Assembly: GCF_000331305.1 (NCBI RefSeq)
Contig: NZ_KB217478.1
Coordinates: 5,429,595 to 5,493,594, forward strand
Reading direction: 5' to 3'
From: Calothrix sp. PCC 7103
GTDB lineage: Bacteria > Cyanobacteriota > Cyanobacteriia > Cyanobacteriales > Nostocaceae
Length of the DNA stretch: 64,000 bases
Below the pieces are notes generated by a model. It did not search any database. It had not been told where the DNA came from and was given only the letters and a program-made list of their open reading frames with translations. Both the position numbers and the translations under genes were made by a program. Of the stretch, positions 16,237 to 25,618 are shown in pieces. Position 1 is the stretch's first letter, and the number at the start of each line of letters is the position of its first letter.

Positions 16237-17181
16237 ATGGATTTTACTGCTGCTTTGTCTACATTTTTTATTGCGCTTCGCGAAGGAGTCGAAGCTGCGC
16301 TTGTCGTGGGAATTGTGTTGGCATTTCTCAAAAAAGCCGGACAAACGCAACTCAACCGCTGGGTATATGTAGGTTTAGGAACAGGAGTTGCCGCAAGTTT
16401 TGTTTTAGCGTTCTTGTTTCAATTATTTGTACCAGCTTTGCAACGCGCGTTTCCACAGTATGCAGGTGTTATTGAATTCCTTTATGAAGGAATATTTAGC
16501 GTGCTTGCTGTTATTATGTTAAGTTGGATGTTAATCTGGATGACTAAACAAGCCAGATTTATGAAAGCTTCTGTTGAAGGCGCGTTATCAGATGCATTAA
16601 AAAATGATAAAACTGCGGCGCGAAATATTTTTACATTAATTTTTGTTGCGGTTGTTCGCGAAGGTTTTGAGACAGTCGCATTAATTACTACTAATACTGG
16701 AAGTGGAGCGTATGGCGCCGGGATTGGTGCAATATTAGGTATTATTAGTGCTGCTTTTATCGGTGTTGGGTTATTTAAATTAGGTATTAAGTTTAATATT
16801 CGTCAGTTTTTCCAAGTGATGGGTATTTTACTTGTATTAATTGTAGCAGGATTAGTTGTAACAGCATTAAGCAGGTTTGACGCAGCGGCAGCATCATTAG
16901 CGTCTTATAGTCGGGCATCGCAAGACCTTTGTTTTTACTATGAACGTTTTACAAAAGTTCATTCGTGCATTCTCGGGCCGATGGTTTGGGATACTTCTAA
17001 AATTTTACCTGACGAAGAGTTTCCTGGTGTTATTTTTAAAGCATTATTTGGATACCAGCATCATCTTTATATTGTACAAGCCATCGCTTATTTAGTTTTC
17101 TTGTTTACAATTGGTGGTGTTTATCTTCGTAGTATTAGTGGTGGTGGTAAAAAACCAGAAAGAAACCGGGTTTCTATGTAA
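16237..17181 (+). CDS. FTR1 family high-affinity iron permease
   Basis: The 314-residue membrane protein has seven or so helices and both REGxE iron motifs: REGVEAALVVGIVLAFLKK near residue 15 and VREGFETVALI near residue 140. In yeast and bacteria these motifs carry ferric iron across the membrane after a multicopper oxidase makes Fe3+. The region after helix six (DLCFYYERFTKVHSCILGP, then the EEFPGVIF segment) may be periplasmic. The last residues (ERNRVSM) are encoded by an AGAAACCGGGTTTCT palindrome, so the natural C-terminus has been replaced or extended by a dispersed repeat. Confidence 0.93.
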   Translation: MDFTAALSTFFIALREGVEAALVVGIVLAFLKKAGQTQLNRWVYVGLGTGVAASFVLAFLFQLFVPALQRAFPQYAGVIEFLYEGIFSVLAVIMLSWMLIWMTKQARFMKASVEGALSDALKNDKTAARNIFTLIFVAVVREGFETVALITTNTGSGAYGAGIGAILGIISAAFIGVGLFKLGIKFNIRQFFQVMGILLVLIVAGLVVTALSRFDAAAASLASYSRASQDLCFYYERFTKVHSCILGPMVWDTSKILPDEEFPGVIFKALFGYQHHLYIVQAIAYLVFLFTIGGVYLRSISGGGKKPERNRVSM

Positions 17182-17226
17182 AATGTTATCTTTATTACAA
17201 GTTATCAAGCAAGAAACCCGGTTTCT
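17161..17226. repeat. Two AGAAACC-GGTTTCT palindromes flanking the FTR1/MOSC gap
   Basis: Copies at 17161-17175 and 17212-17226. The first encodes the FTR1 C-terminus; the second ends one base before the MOSC ATG, so it occupies the ribosome-binding region. Confidence 0.85.
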
Positions 17227-18024
17227 ATGACAAATATTTTTATCAAACAGTTATTTATCCATCCGATAAAAGGGTTAACCCCACAGGCAGAAGAATCTGT
17301 TTACCTCAAAGTTGGACATGGCATTCCAGGAGACCGTGCATTTGCTTTGATGTACAAAAAAACTCCGCCAGATATGGATATTGAAGTACCTTGGATGAAG
17401 AAAGTTAACTTTGCGATGCAAAACGACTGGCACTCGCTAGCAGCGTTAGACTGTTTTTACAACCCAACATCAGAAAAATTAACAATCAAACGTAAAGGAA
17501 TAGAATTACTAGTTGCTGATACGAGTACCATAACTGGGCGCCATGAAGTTTCAACGTTTTTTACTGGATATTTAGCAGCAAGCTATCCTAGTCCAGGTGT
17601 GAGTCAAAGCGCAAGAGAAAGGGCGCCTTTAGAATTAGTGGGGTCATATAACAAAACGCGCTATCAAGACCGAGAAGCAGGACATATATCATTAGTTAGT
17701 CAAGCAACTATAGATAATTTAAGCGAAATTGTAGGTAATATTATAGACGTTCGTCGCTTCCGTCCCAATATTGTGGTAGACGGGATACGCGCATGGAGTG
17801 AGTTTGACTGGGTTGGTAAACAAATCAAAATAGGTAACGCGCTAGTTGAAGTTACAGCAAGAATTAATCGCTGCTTGAATATTGAAGTTAATCCCGAAAC
17901 CGGAGAACGCGACATTGCTTTGCTGACAATTCTTAAGAATAACTTTCAACATACTCAAACAGGCGTAATTGCAACAATTATTACAGAAGCTCACATAAAA
18001 AAGCAAGACCTAATCGAATTGTAG
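17227..18024 (+). CDS. MOSC domain protein (molybdenum-cofactor sulfurase C-terminal family)
   Basis: The 265-residue protein has an N-terminal beta barrel (FIKQLFIHPIKGLTPQAEES) and a MOSC domain with GHGIPGDRAF. The signature cysteine is in NRCLNIEVNPETGERD. MOSC proteins handle sulfur or molybdenum cofactor, as in mARC-type reductases, but no substrate can be assigned here. It lacks an aminotransferase-like sulfurase domain. No ribosome site is visible because a palindrome lies directly before the ATG. It may be read through from FTR1 without sharing its job. Confidence 0.85.
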   Translation: MTNIFIKQLFIHPIKGLTPQAEESVYLKVGHGIPGDRAFALMYKKTPPDMDIEVPWMKKVNFAMQNDWHSLAALDCFYNPTSEKLTIKRKGIELLVADTSTITGRHEVSTFFTGYLAASYPSPGVSQSARERAPLELVGSYNKTRYQDREAGHISLVSQATIDNLSEIVGNIIDVRRFRPNIVVDGIRAWSEFDWVGKQIKIGNALVEVTARINRCLNIEVNPETGERDIALLTILKNNFQHTQTGVIATIITEAHIKKQDLIEL

Positions 18025-18091
18025 CAAAAATACTGGATAATAAAGAAATCCTAAAATTCTAAGAGCTTCTGGCTTTGCTATTACGTCATAA

Positions 18092-18997
18092 ATGGTTAAA
18101 AAACGTTGGCAAGATAAAGCAAAATCTCGCGTAGTCAATCGATATGGTTCTTTTAATGTTTTACGTAAAGGCATATCGTATTCACCTTGGCGTTATGACC
18201 CTTACCATGCACTGCTAACTATTTCCTGGGGCAGATTTATTGTTCTTATTACTGTTGGTTACTTTATCGCTAATGCTATTTTTGCATTGCTGTACCTTGC
18301 TGGTGGTGATGGAATTGAAAACGCACGTCCTGGTAACTTTTTGGATGCTTTCTTTTTTAGCGTTCAAACAATGGCATCGATTGGTTACGGCGCTATGTAT
18401 CCAAAGACAGCTTATGCCAATTTTTTAGTTACCATTGAATCCATCATTGGGTTATTGATATTAACTATGGCGAGTGGTATAATGTTTGCTCGCTTTTCCT
18501 TGCCCAAAGCACGGGTAATATTTAGTCGCGTCATATTAATTACAACTCATAACGGCTTACCAACGTTAATGTTAAGGGTAGCAAACAAGCGGCAAAACTG
18601 GATTTTAGAAGCCCAAGTGCGTCTTACGATTGTTCGTAACGAATTAACAAAAGAAGGGAGTTTTATGCGGCGATTTTACGACATTCCCTTAGTTCGTAGC
18701 GACTCTCCACTATTTGCGCTTTCATGGTCAGTAATGCACACCATCGATGAAAGTAGTCCGCTTTACGGTGTGACTCAGCAACAAATGATTGAGGATGAAA
18801 TGGAGATTCTCGTCATTTTTACAGGCATCGACGAAACAGTATCACAAACCATCCACGCACGTCACTCATATATACCCAATGAAACCGTATGGAATGCTCG
18901 CTTCGTGGACATCTTGACTCGCACATCTGACGGGAAACGTTGTATAGATTACTCAAAGTTCCATGACTTCGTATCAATTAAAGATATCAGGTCTTAA
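18092..18997 (+). CDS. KirBac-type inward-rectifier potassium channel
   Basis: The 301-residue protein has two membrane helices around a pore loop with selectivity filter TMASIGYGAMYP (93-104), where S replaces the usual T before IGYG. The pre-pore slide helix RYDPYHALLTISWGRFI and the immunoglobulin-like cytoplasmic domain (about 150-295) are complete. KirBac channels pass K+ as tetramers. The gene stands alone. Confidence 0.93.
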   Translation: MVKKRWQDKAKSRVVNRYGSFNVLRKGISYSPWRYDPYHALLTISWGRFIVLITVGYFIANAIFALLYLAGGDGIENARPGNFLDAFFFSVQTMASIGYGAMYPKTAYANFLVTIESIIGLLILTMASGIMFARFSLPKARVIFSRVILITTHNGLPTLMLRVANKRQNWILEAQVRLTIVRNELTKEGSFMRRFYDIPLVRSDSPLFALSWSVMHTIDESSPLYGVTQQQMIEDEMEILVIFTGIDETVSQTIHARHSYIPNETVWNARFVDILTRTSDGKRCIDYSKFHDFVSIKDIRS

Positions 18998-19088
18998 ATA
19001 TAACGACCTCTCTTAAAAGATAGATGTCACCAAATATCCAGCCACCTAACATATAGATGTTATTAATATTTAGTAGGAAGTAGAAATC

Positions 19089-19457
19089 ATGGGCTGGCTA
19101 AAAAGACTATTCGGACTAGAAAAACCAGAAAACGCACAAGTAAATCCCGAACCACAACAATATACACCACAGCAAGAAGTTGCATCGGCGCCTGCTGCCA
19201 CACAATCAATACCACCTGAACGCATCGGTCTAAACGGAGAATATGACCAAAGCGGTTTAGCCAAGCGCGTTGCACTAGCATTCGACCAAGACCCCCAGCT
19301 TGATGACATCAACACACTTTGGGTAGCCCAAACAAGCGGCACAGTAGTATTAAAAGGAAAAGTCCCCAGCCAAGACATACTGACCAAAATGGTATCAGTC
19401 GCGCGCAACGTCAATGGCGCCGATGCAGTAGACACATCGCAAGTTACAGTCGGTTAA
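19089..19457 (+). CDS. BON domain protein
   Basis: The 122-residue protein starts MGWLKRLFGLEKPENAQVNP, with a Pro/Gln-rich linker to about residue 50. One BON domain follows over about 55-122 (LAKRVALAFDQDPQLDDINT, then TVVLKGKVPSQDI and VNGADAVDTSQV). BON domains bind phospholipid or other surfaces in stress proteins. There is no signal peptide, so it is probably cytoplasmic or peripheral. An AGGAAG ribosome site precedes the ATG. A family B hairpin follows the stop. Confidence 0.85.
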   Translation: MGWLKRLFGLEKPENAQVNPEPQQYTPQQEVASAPAATQSIPPERIGLNGEYDQSGLAKRVALAFDQDPQLDDINTLWVAQTSGTVVLKGKVPSQDILTKMVSVARNVNGADAVDTSQVTVG

Positions 19458-19523
19458 CAAAAATGTTCTTGTGTGGTGGGCATTCTTGCCCGCCCTGACC
19501 ACTTTAAATAATATTGTTAAATT

Positions 19524-20780
19524 TTATTTATCTTCTAAGGGGATAAAAAAGATAGAAATTATACCAGGTAGTGTTAATAATAAGCCAAAAATGAAAAACA
19601 AAGGATAACCCATTTGCTTTTGAATGGCGCCACTTATTGCCCCAGGTAGCAGTAAACCCAAAGCCATAAAACCTGTAGAAATTGCATAATGTGAGGTTTT
19701 ATATTGACCTTGACAAATATATAGTAGATATACAGTAAAACCAGTAAAACCTAAACCGTATCCAAATTGCTCTAAAGAAACTAGCAAGTATATTAATGCT
19801 AAAGGTGGTTTAGTGTAAGCCATGTAGACATAAAATAAATTCGGTAGATTCATTGCTAAAGCCATTGGCAAAAGGCATTTTTTTAAGCCATAGCGTGTAA
19901 TTGTGATTCCACCTAAAATGCCTCCAACTATCAAAGAAATTACGCCGAATGTACCGTTTACTATACCAACTGTATCTGTAGAAAGTCCTAAGCCACCTGC
20001 TTCAATTGTATCTACTAAAAATAATGGAGCGAGTGTAACAAACATCGCCTCGCCTAAACGATAAAGTAAAATAAAGGCTAAGATGGCGCCGATTTTTTCT
20101 TTTTGAAAATAGGATTTAATTACTGTCCAAAAGGGTACTGTTTCATTTGTTGCCGATGTATTTGGTATATCAGATGGTGGTTTTGGTAAGATAAAGCGAT
20201 GATAGATAGAAAGCAATATAAATAATACTGCGGCAAATCCAAGAGTTATAGTCCAGGCGCCTTGAATGTTATTTAGGGATTTTTCTAGTGTGCCTGCAAG
20301 AAATAATAAAAAACCTGAACCGAATAATACGGCGAAGCGGAAGAATAGCGAACGGAACCCAACGAAAAAAGCTTGTTGTTCATTACTGAGTGCTAGCATG
20401 TAGAACCCATCGGTGGCAATGTCGCAGGTTGCTGAGACAAATGCAGCTATAGCGAATATGGCAAGTGAGATAGGGAAGAAGTTTGGTAGTTGTAAAGAAA
20501 GTGCCGCTAGCGCTAAACATGCGAACATGGCAAATTGTGTGGTTAGTATCCATGTTCGTTTGGTGGAGTTTGTATCAATGAAAGGCGCCCAAAACATTTT
20601 GAGAACCCAAGGTAGTCTGAGAAAGCTTATCCAAAATGTGATTTGTTCGTTGCTAATGGCTAGACGTTTGTAAAGGAGAGGCGCCACTGCGGTGACAATG
20701 GTGTTGGGTACACCTTGGGCAAAGTACAGGGTGGAGATGTATGTCCAAGGGGAGGGACGGGAGGGAGTTGGTTTGTTCAT
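19524..20780 (-). CDS. MFS transporter, AmpG/PAT-like
   Basis: The 418-residue protein has 12 predicted helices. The opening PWTYISTLYFAQGVPNTIVT, then FWISFLRLPWVLKMFWAPFID, is the AmpG/PAT family pattern (TxxYFxQGxP, then LPxxxKxxWAPxxD). AmpG carriers import muropeptides; the cyanobacterial substrate is unknown. The ATG at 20780 (MNKPTPSRP) is chosen because the longer frame starts at a TTG inside a GCGTCCTTTGCGG repeat, giving a non-native MRPLRPLRF leader. Confidence 0.82.
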   Translation of the reverse strand: MNKPTPSRPSPWTYISTLYFAQGVPNTIVTAVAPLLYKRLAISNEQITFWISFLRLPWVLKMFWAPFIDTNSTKRTWILTTQFAMFACLALAALSLQLPNFFPISLAIFAIAAFVSATCDIATDGFYMLALSNEQQAFFVGFRSLFFRFAVLFGSGFLLFLAGTLEKSLNNIQGAWTITLGFAAVLFILLSIYHRFILPKPPSDIPNTSATNETVPFWTVIKSYFQKEKIGAILAFILLYRLGEAMFVTLAPLFLVDTIEAGGLGLSTDTVGIVNGTFGVISLIVGGILGGITITRYGLKKCLLPMALAMNLPNLFYVYMAYTKPPLALIYLLVSLEQFGYGLGFTGFTVYLLYICQGQYKTSHYAISTGFMALGLLLPGAISGAIQKQMGYPLFFIFGLLLTLPGIISIFFIPLEDK

Positions 20781-20792
20781 GAGGTTAATGTT

Positions 20793-20839
20793 AACGAACC
20801 GCAAAGGACGCAAAGGACGCAAAGGAAGAGAAGAAGAGT
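20793..20839. repeat. Left inverted repeat of the GxxExxY unit
   Basis: It begins AACGAACCGCAAAGGACGC and continues with further CAAAGGACGC units. The reverse complement of 21241-21280 matches it with two substitutions over the first 32 bases and a small indel at the inner end. It ends at the stop codon of the gene it encloses. Confidence 0.8.
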
Positions 20840-21228
20840 TAATGAGAGTTTACGATACGTTTTATACCGTCTTTGAGGAGGATAACATTGAAGTTAATAA
20901 GAAGGGCAAGAGAATTTTTAGTCATTTTTAGATAGGAGATGGTTTGAGCTTCATGGATGGGTATTATGTTTTGCACGGCTTTAAGTTCAACAACTAGTGA
21001 TGTACCTACTAAAAAATCTAATCGTCCCTCTCCAACTTCATAACCCTTATAGTTTATTGTGACAGGATATTCATGCGTGTGAGGAATTCTTCTGAATATA
21101 AACTCTCGCTTTAAAGCTTTATGATAAACTTCCTCTAAAAACCCTGGACCTAAAAGCCTATGCACTTCGATAGCTGCCCCAATAACGTTATGCGCTAACT
21201 GCTCAATATCTTCTCTAGAATCCTTCAT
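20839..21228 (-). CDS. GxxExxY family protein (PD-(D/E)XK nuclease-like)
   Basis: The 129-residue protein has the name-giving motif GPGFLEEVYHKAL near residue 30. A nuclease-like core follows: EGRLDFLVGTSLVVELKAV, with D and ELK in PD-(D/E)XK spacing. Such proteins are widespread in cyanobacteria and Bacteroidetes and have no proven function. The gene fills the space between two 40-bp inverted repeats, 0 bases from one and 12 from the other, as though gene and repeats move together. Confidence 0.85.
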   Translation of the reverse strand: MKDSREDIEQLAHNVIGAAIEVHRLLGPGFLEEVYHKALKREFIFRRIPHTHEYPVTINYKGYEVGEGRLDFLVGTSLVVELKAVQNIIPIHEAQTISYLKMTKNSLALLINFNVILLKDGIKRIVNSH

Positions 21229-21240
21229 ATTCTTACCCTT

Positions 21241-21280
21241 ACTCTTCTCTTTGCGTACTTTGCGTACTTTGCGGTTCGTT
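21241..21280. repeat. Right inverted repeat of the GxxExxY unit
   Basis: Reads ACTCTTCTCTTTGCGTACTT and continues TGCGTACTTTGCGGTTCGTT, the near-exact reverse complement of 20793-20839. Single-ended relatives of this repeat (GCGTCC units then GCGG) lie at about 46894-46921. Confidence 0.8.
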
Positions 21281-21359
21281 CCTCTTTCATAACACCCATC
21301 CAGATTACAAGTACACTAATACTACAGTAAATTTGTAATATCTTCATCAAACCTACAAA

Positions 21360-22628
21360 CTAACACCCAACCGGACACCAGTAAGCCAAATTATCAGTAA
21401 TCTCACTTTGCGACACCCTCATTCCCAAACCACCAGACACCAACTTATCACTACCATCGTTATATAACCAAGAACCCCAAACAGCCGTCATCAACTCCCC
21501 AGCAACATTAACGCGCGGCAACTCCAACAACTGCTGATAAACTAATTGTTGGCGCCTATACCAATCGTCACTATTCTCACTGCTATATACCATTTTCCCA
21601 GACTTAACAGCAAACCCACCCTCACCTTCGCGTCCTAAAATAGGTTTAGCGAAATATGTATCCCCAATATCTTGCTGATTCAACGATGTTCTAGGGAAAT
21701 AATTAATTACAGTTTCAGCATTCTCTGAACTTAAATACTCCAACCCCAAATCATAAATCAGAGCGAAAATACTTTTAGGCTGTAAAGCAAAAGCCGAACC
21801 AAAGTTAACAATTACTATTTTCTTTTTTAAAATAAGTTCTTCCAACCCTACCCATAACTTATTCCCATTCTCATCAATATCATTAATCACCCATTCTACA
21901 GGATACCACATAAACAAAATATTAATAGGCTTACCTGTTCTAGAATCAAACAGATACTTACCATCTTGAATACGTAAAAACTCAATCGGCAAAACAGTAG
22001 ATTGATGGTGATAGTGGCTACTTAACCAACGCATTGTACCTAAATCTTCAGCATTATTCAACGCTGTAAAAGTAACGTTACAATCTGTATGAGATTTTTT
22101 TAAATACTTAGCCGCGCGTTCAATTTGTTGATTTAAAGATAAGCTTAATATTTGTTGGGTATTAAAAATCGGCGCCTTCAAATTAAAATGTTCAGCTACT
22201 TTAGTATTACCTTCAGTACATTCAAACCAAAAACTAGGCGTTTGAGGATTCGTTTCAATAACTTGCTTAATACCCTTAGCTTCATTCCAGCACCAATCAA
22301 GGCGCATACAAAATGGTGGTAAACTATCAAACTTAACTAGCTTAATACTTTCTTCAGGAAAACCGTAATCTAACAGCGTATCTTCATCCAAATTCCTAAT
22401 AATATCCCAAGTTTGCATCAAGACCTTGCCCACTGCAACAGAAGCTTGTCTAATTTCATTAATAGTTTGCTGCGGAACTTGGTGGCAATGGTAAAGCGCG
22501 TATGGAACAGTTTGCTCACTCAGAGGTATACCCGTTCCTTCTTCTATGGGACACACATCATACCATCCCATCTTCATAGATCGAAACAGGCGCCGACGTT
22601 GAGGACTATTGAAAATATCTGTATTCAT
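21360..22628 (-). CDS. Glutathionylspermidine synthase family ATP-grasp-like protein
   Basis: The 422-residue protein has an N-terminal MRLDWCWNEAKGIKQVIETN-type segment and the phosphate-loop motif YFAKPILGREGEGGFAVKSG near residue 330. Both are typical of the synthetase half of glutathionylspermidine synthase and of YgiC/YjfC proteins. No amidase domain is present. The family joins a carboxylate to an amine using ATP. Cyanobacteria are not known to make trypanothione-type thiols, so the substrate is open. It ends GLGMRVSQSEITDNLAYWCP. It is intact and stands 38 bases after the STAND gene on the same strand. Confidence 0.8.
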   Translation of the reverse strand: MNTDIFNSPQRRRLFRSMKMGWYDVCPIEEGTGIPLSEQTVPYALYHCHQVPQQTINEIRQASVAVGKVLMQTWDIIRNLDEDTLLDYGFPEESIKLVKFDSLPPFCMRLDWCWNEAKGIKQVIETNPQTPSFWFECTEGNTKVAEHFNLKAPIFNTQQILSLSLNQQIERAAKYLKKSHTDCNVTFTALNNAEDLGTMRWLSSHYHHQSTVLPIEFLRIQDGKYLFDSRTGKPINILFMWYPVEWVINDIDENGNKLWVGLEELILKKKIVIVNFGSAFALQPKSIFALIYDLGLEYLSSENAETVINYFPRTSLNQQDIGDTYFAKPILGREGEGGFAVKSGKMVYSSENSDDWYRRQQLVYQQLLELPRVNVAGELMTAVWGSWLYNDGSDKLVSGGLGMRVSQSEITDNLAYWCPVGC

Positions 22629-22666
22629 AACGAGTGATGTAAACTACATATATAATCTTGTAATTA

Positions 22667-25618
22667 TCACATAAAATTCTCAAACAATGAGGGTAAAGCT
22701 TCTAAAAAAGCCCATCCCGCAATCATTGCTGCTAAAATTACTTCTGCAACTAAAACGACTCCCAATAGCACTTTCCAAGCCAATAACATATGTGCTTCTT
22801 TTTTTAAACGTTGGCTAAGTATCATATTAACTTTCATTTTAGTTTCTAATTGTTGTTTGACAAGTTCATTTAATTTAACTTCTTTTTCGACTTCTTGCTG
22901 AAGAACTTCATTCAATTTCGCTGTATTTAGCTTTCGTAGTTTAGCTTCTTTTCCTAGTTCGGTAATTAATAGGGCTGATTGTTGTTCGTGAACAAAAGGT
23001 ATAAGATAATCATGTGCTAACTGATAAAAGTCAGCAGGATAAGCAGGAGCTTTAAATAATAAGCCCGATTTTACCAAAATTTCTAACACTAAATCGAGTT
23101 TTTCTGGTGTTACATTTAAAGATGATTCTAAGTCCGCACGAATTTTGAGAGGGCAAGTATTTGTTTCATCGGTAAGCAAGTACAAAATAAGTTTAGCTAT
23201 TTGTTCGTTTTCTACTCCACAATCTTTAATGATTTCTTCTAAAAATCGCCCTACTAATTTTTCCTTTGGTCCACATTGTCGATATTGTTCTACGGTCTTT
23301 ATTTCTTCATTTTGTAGTTGTGTACCTACCACTTGCAACTCAATTGGGCGTACTTCACCTAAATCTCTAGCTAAATCATTTACTAATTCATCAATTAGTT
23401 GGAACTCTAAGAGTAATTGATTTTTTTCGGTTAATGTTTGAAGAAATTTTTTTGTATGTTGAGGAGAAAAATTCCCTAGGTAATAAATAATATTTTTGTC
23501 CAGGATATTATTATTTATAACATCAAAATTTATGTCTTTATAGTTGCATTCTAAGAGATAATGTAAATAATCTTCGCGTAAAGATAAAATTATCTTTACA
23601 TAAGGGATATCAAGACATTCGCGGAGAAACTCATAAAACGGCTGCCGTTCTCTGGCATCTTTATAGACAAAGAAAAATTCTTCAAACTGGTCAAAAATTA
23701 AAACTGTCATGAGATTATAATCTTCATGCTTTTTCAACTGTTGGATAATTGTTTTTGTAGAATCAATAATTGTCAAATCAGATGCTTCGTATCTTGCTGC
23801 TGTTGGCTCTGCATTTGATGATAGAGGACAGACAAGAGAATTTTTTAAAGACTTTCCTAATGAGCCAACCCAATCTGTATAAACTTCGTGTAATACAGTT
23901 ACAACATCGCGCGTTCCAATTGATTGTTGTTTTAATGCGGGTATTAATCCTGCTTGTAAAATCGAACTTAAACCAACTCCTGATTGCCCGTAGAGAATTG
24001 TGAGTTTATCTGAGGGGCGCCCCATACGTTCAACTAAGCGGTTAATATCTTGCTCTCTGCCGGAAGCTACTATTTCTTGGGCAATAGACTCTTGTTTTGC
24101 AAGAACTGGCAAACCTGGATTAGTTATCTGTTGTTTGGGCTGTAAACGACCGGCGCCAATGAAAGCACGAAAACCATATTGCTGTTCTATGGAACGCCGT
24201 TGCTGTTTAATATGAAACGCATCTAAATATCTACCTTTTTGGAAATAACAGTCTCGTAATTCCCCTAAAACAGCAATATAAAGTAGCGGGTCATACTGCG
24301 GTTTAGTTTCACTTACGGCTTGTTCTAACTTATTAATCGCCTTTTCTACGTTACCCAATGCAAAAAACGAACGCGCTAAGGCAAATAAGTACCAACCTCG
24401 ATGATATGACCTTTCCCAATCTAAGTCGGCAATCGTTTCATGTTTAACTGACTTGGATGCAGCTTTTTGGGCACTCTTAAAAACAGATAGTGCTTTCAGA
24501 GCCATGTGTTTAGCTTCTTTCCAGTCCGCGCTCTGAAGTGCCACTTCTGCAAGAAAGCCGTAATTTCTAGCAAGTTTGAAACTATCAGGGTATTTTTTAT
24601 ATACAGTCAATGCTTTATAAGCGATAACTTCTAACTCTTGCCAGTACTGGAGTCGTTGTAACACTCCCCCCAAAGCGTTGATAAACTTAGCTACTAAATC
24701 CAGACGGTTTGCTAGCTCAAATACCTCTATCGATTGCTGAAAATAGTTCTTTGCTAGCTCACAAGCCTGATTATGTTCGCCTCTGTGTACCACAGCATAA
24801 GTACGCCACCATAAACCTAGAGAGTACAGTAAATAACCTTGACGCTCCAAAAATTTCTCATCTTCTCGACCTTCGATTACCTGCCAAAGTTCTAAACTTC
24901 GCTCATAATGCTGTCGAGATTTTTCCATTGAAGCATGAAGCAATCGACCTAAAACAAATTCTACGCTGGCTTCTAGTTCTAAATTTACCGTAACCTCACG
25001 CTTTCGTAATTCTTGCCATGCTAATTCCAACTCGACACGACGCAAAGAGCCAGCTTCCAAATCTAAAGCTGCGTTATCTAAAAATCTACCTGCACCTGCA
25101 TTTAAAACCTTGACAAAAACTTCATCAGTTGTTTTTTGCACGCACTCAATTAAATCATCAGTAGCGCTTGTAAACTCAACGCTAGTAGTCCAACTCAGTA
25201 AATCTGGCGCCAACCGAATCAACTTTTGCAGTACCTCATCTGTAACCCAGAAAACTAAAGGGAAATGAAAATGTTTTCTAAACTCCTCCCGTACTTGGTT
25301 AGCAGCATAAAGAACTTTATCAATAGCAGTTACTGACTCTAAACCGTATACCATCAAAGCTTGCGGATGCTGATCACCGATAGAATCCTGAATAGTGTTG
25401 TAGATTTTAATACAATCTTTATCTAGAAATATCTCCCGGATATTTAATAAGCAAGATAATTGTAAGCTTTCGAGCAAACGCAATCGCAAACTGCCGCAAT
25501 TACAGCGCGCCAAAATAAGCGAGAATTTTCCTACAGAACTTTGAAGCGCCCACGCTAACTCGTGTAAAGCTTCATCATTAGGAGATTGAGGCATAGGAAG
25601 CGAAGAATAAGAACTCAT
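22667..25618 (-). CDS. TPR-STAND NTPase-like protein with C-terminal coiled coil and membrane helix
   Basis: The 983-residue protein starts at the ATG at 25618 (MSSYSSLPMPQSPNDEALHE), which overlaps the preceding stop as TAATG. Order: an N-terminal alpha/beta domain (KFSLILARCNCGSLRLRLLE, residues 25-185); a TPR-like helical region (210-490); an nSTAND1-type NTPase from about 515; a coiled coil of K/E-rich repeats (LRKLNTAKLNEVLQQEVEKE); and a final hydrophobic helix. Walker B is present (LIFDQFEEFF). Walker A reads YGQSGVGLSSILQAGL at about 540, with leucine in place of the catalytic lysine, so ATP use is doubtful. A sensor or conflict role with the upstream ATPase is inference. Confidence 0.75.
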   Translation of the reverse strand: MSSYSSLPMPQSPNDEALHELAWALQSSVGKFSLILARCNCGSLRLRLLESLQLSCLLNIREIFLDKDCIKIYNTIQDSIGDQHPQALMVYGLESVTAIDKVLYAANQVREEFRKHFHFPLVFWVTDEVLQKLIRLAPDLLSWTTSVEFTSATDDLIECVQKTTDEVFVKVLNAGAGRFLDNAALDLEAGSLRRVELELAWQELRKREVTVNLELEASVEFVLGRLLHASMEKSRQHYERSLELWQVIEGREDEKFLERQGYLLYSLGLWWRTYAVVHRGEHNQACELAKNYFQQSIEVFELANRLDLVAKFINALGGVLQRLQYWQELEVIAYKALTVYKKYPDSFKLARNYGFLAEVALQSADWKEAKHMALKALSVFKSAQKAASKSVKHETIADLDWERSYHRGWYLFALARSFFALGNVEKAINKLEQAVSETKPQYDPLLYIAVLGELRDCYFQKGRYLDAFHIKQQRRSIEQQYGFRAFIGAGRLQPKQQITNPGLPVLAKQESIAQEIVASGREQDINRLVERMGRPSDKLTILYGQSGVGLSSILQAGLIPALKQQSIGTRDVVTVLHEVYTDWVGSLGKSLKNSLVCPLSSNAEPTAARYEASDLTIIDSTKTIIQQLKKHEDYNLMTVLIFDQFEEFFFVYKDARERQPFYEFLRECLDIPYVKIILSLREDYLHYLLECNYKDINFDVINNNILDKNIIYYLGNFSPQHTKKFLQTLTEKNQLLLEFQLIDELVNDLARDLGEVRPIELQVVGTQLQNEEIKTVEQYRQCGPKEKLVGRFLEEIIKDCGVENEQIAKLILYLLTDETNTCPLKIRADLESSLNVTPEKLDLVLEILVKSGLLFKAPAYPADFYQLAHDYLIPFVHEQQSALLITELGKEAKLRKLNTAKLNEVLQQEVEKEVKLNELVKQQLETKMKVNMILSQRLKKEAHMLLAWKVLLGVVLVAEVILAAMIAGWAFLEALPSLFENFM

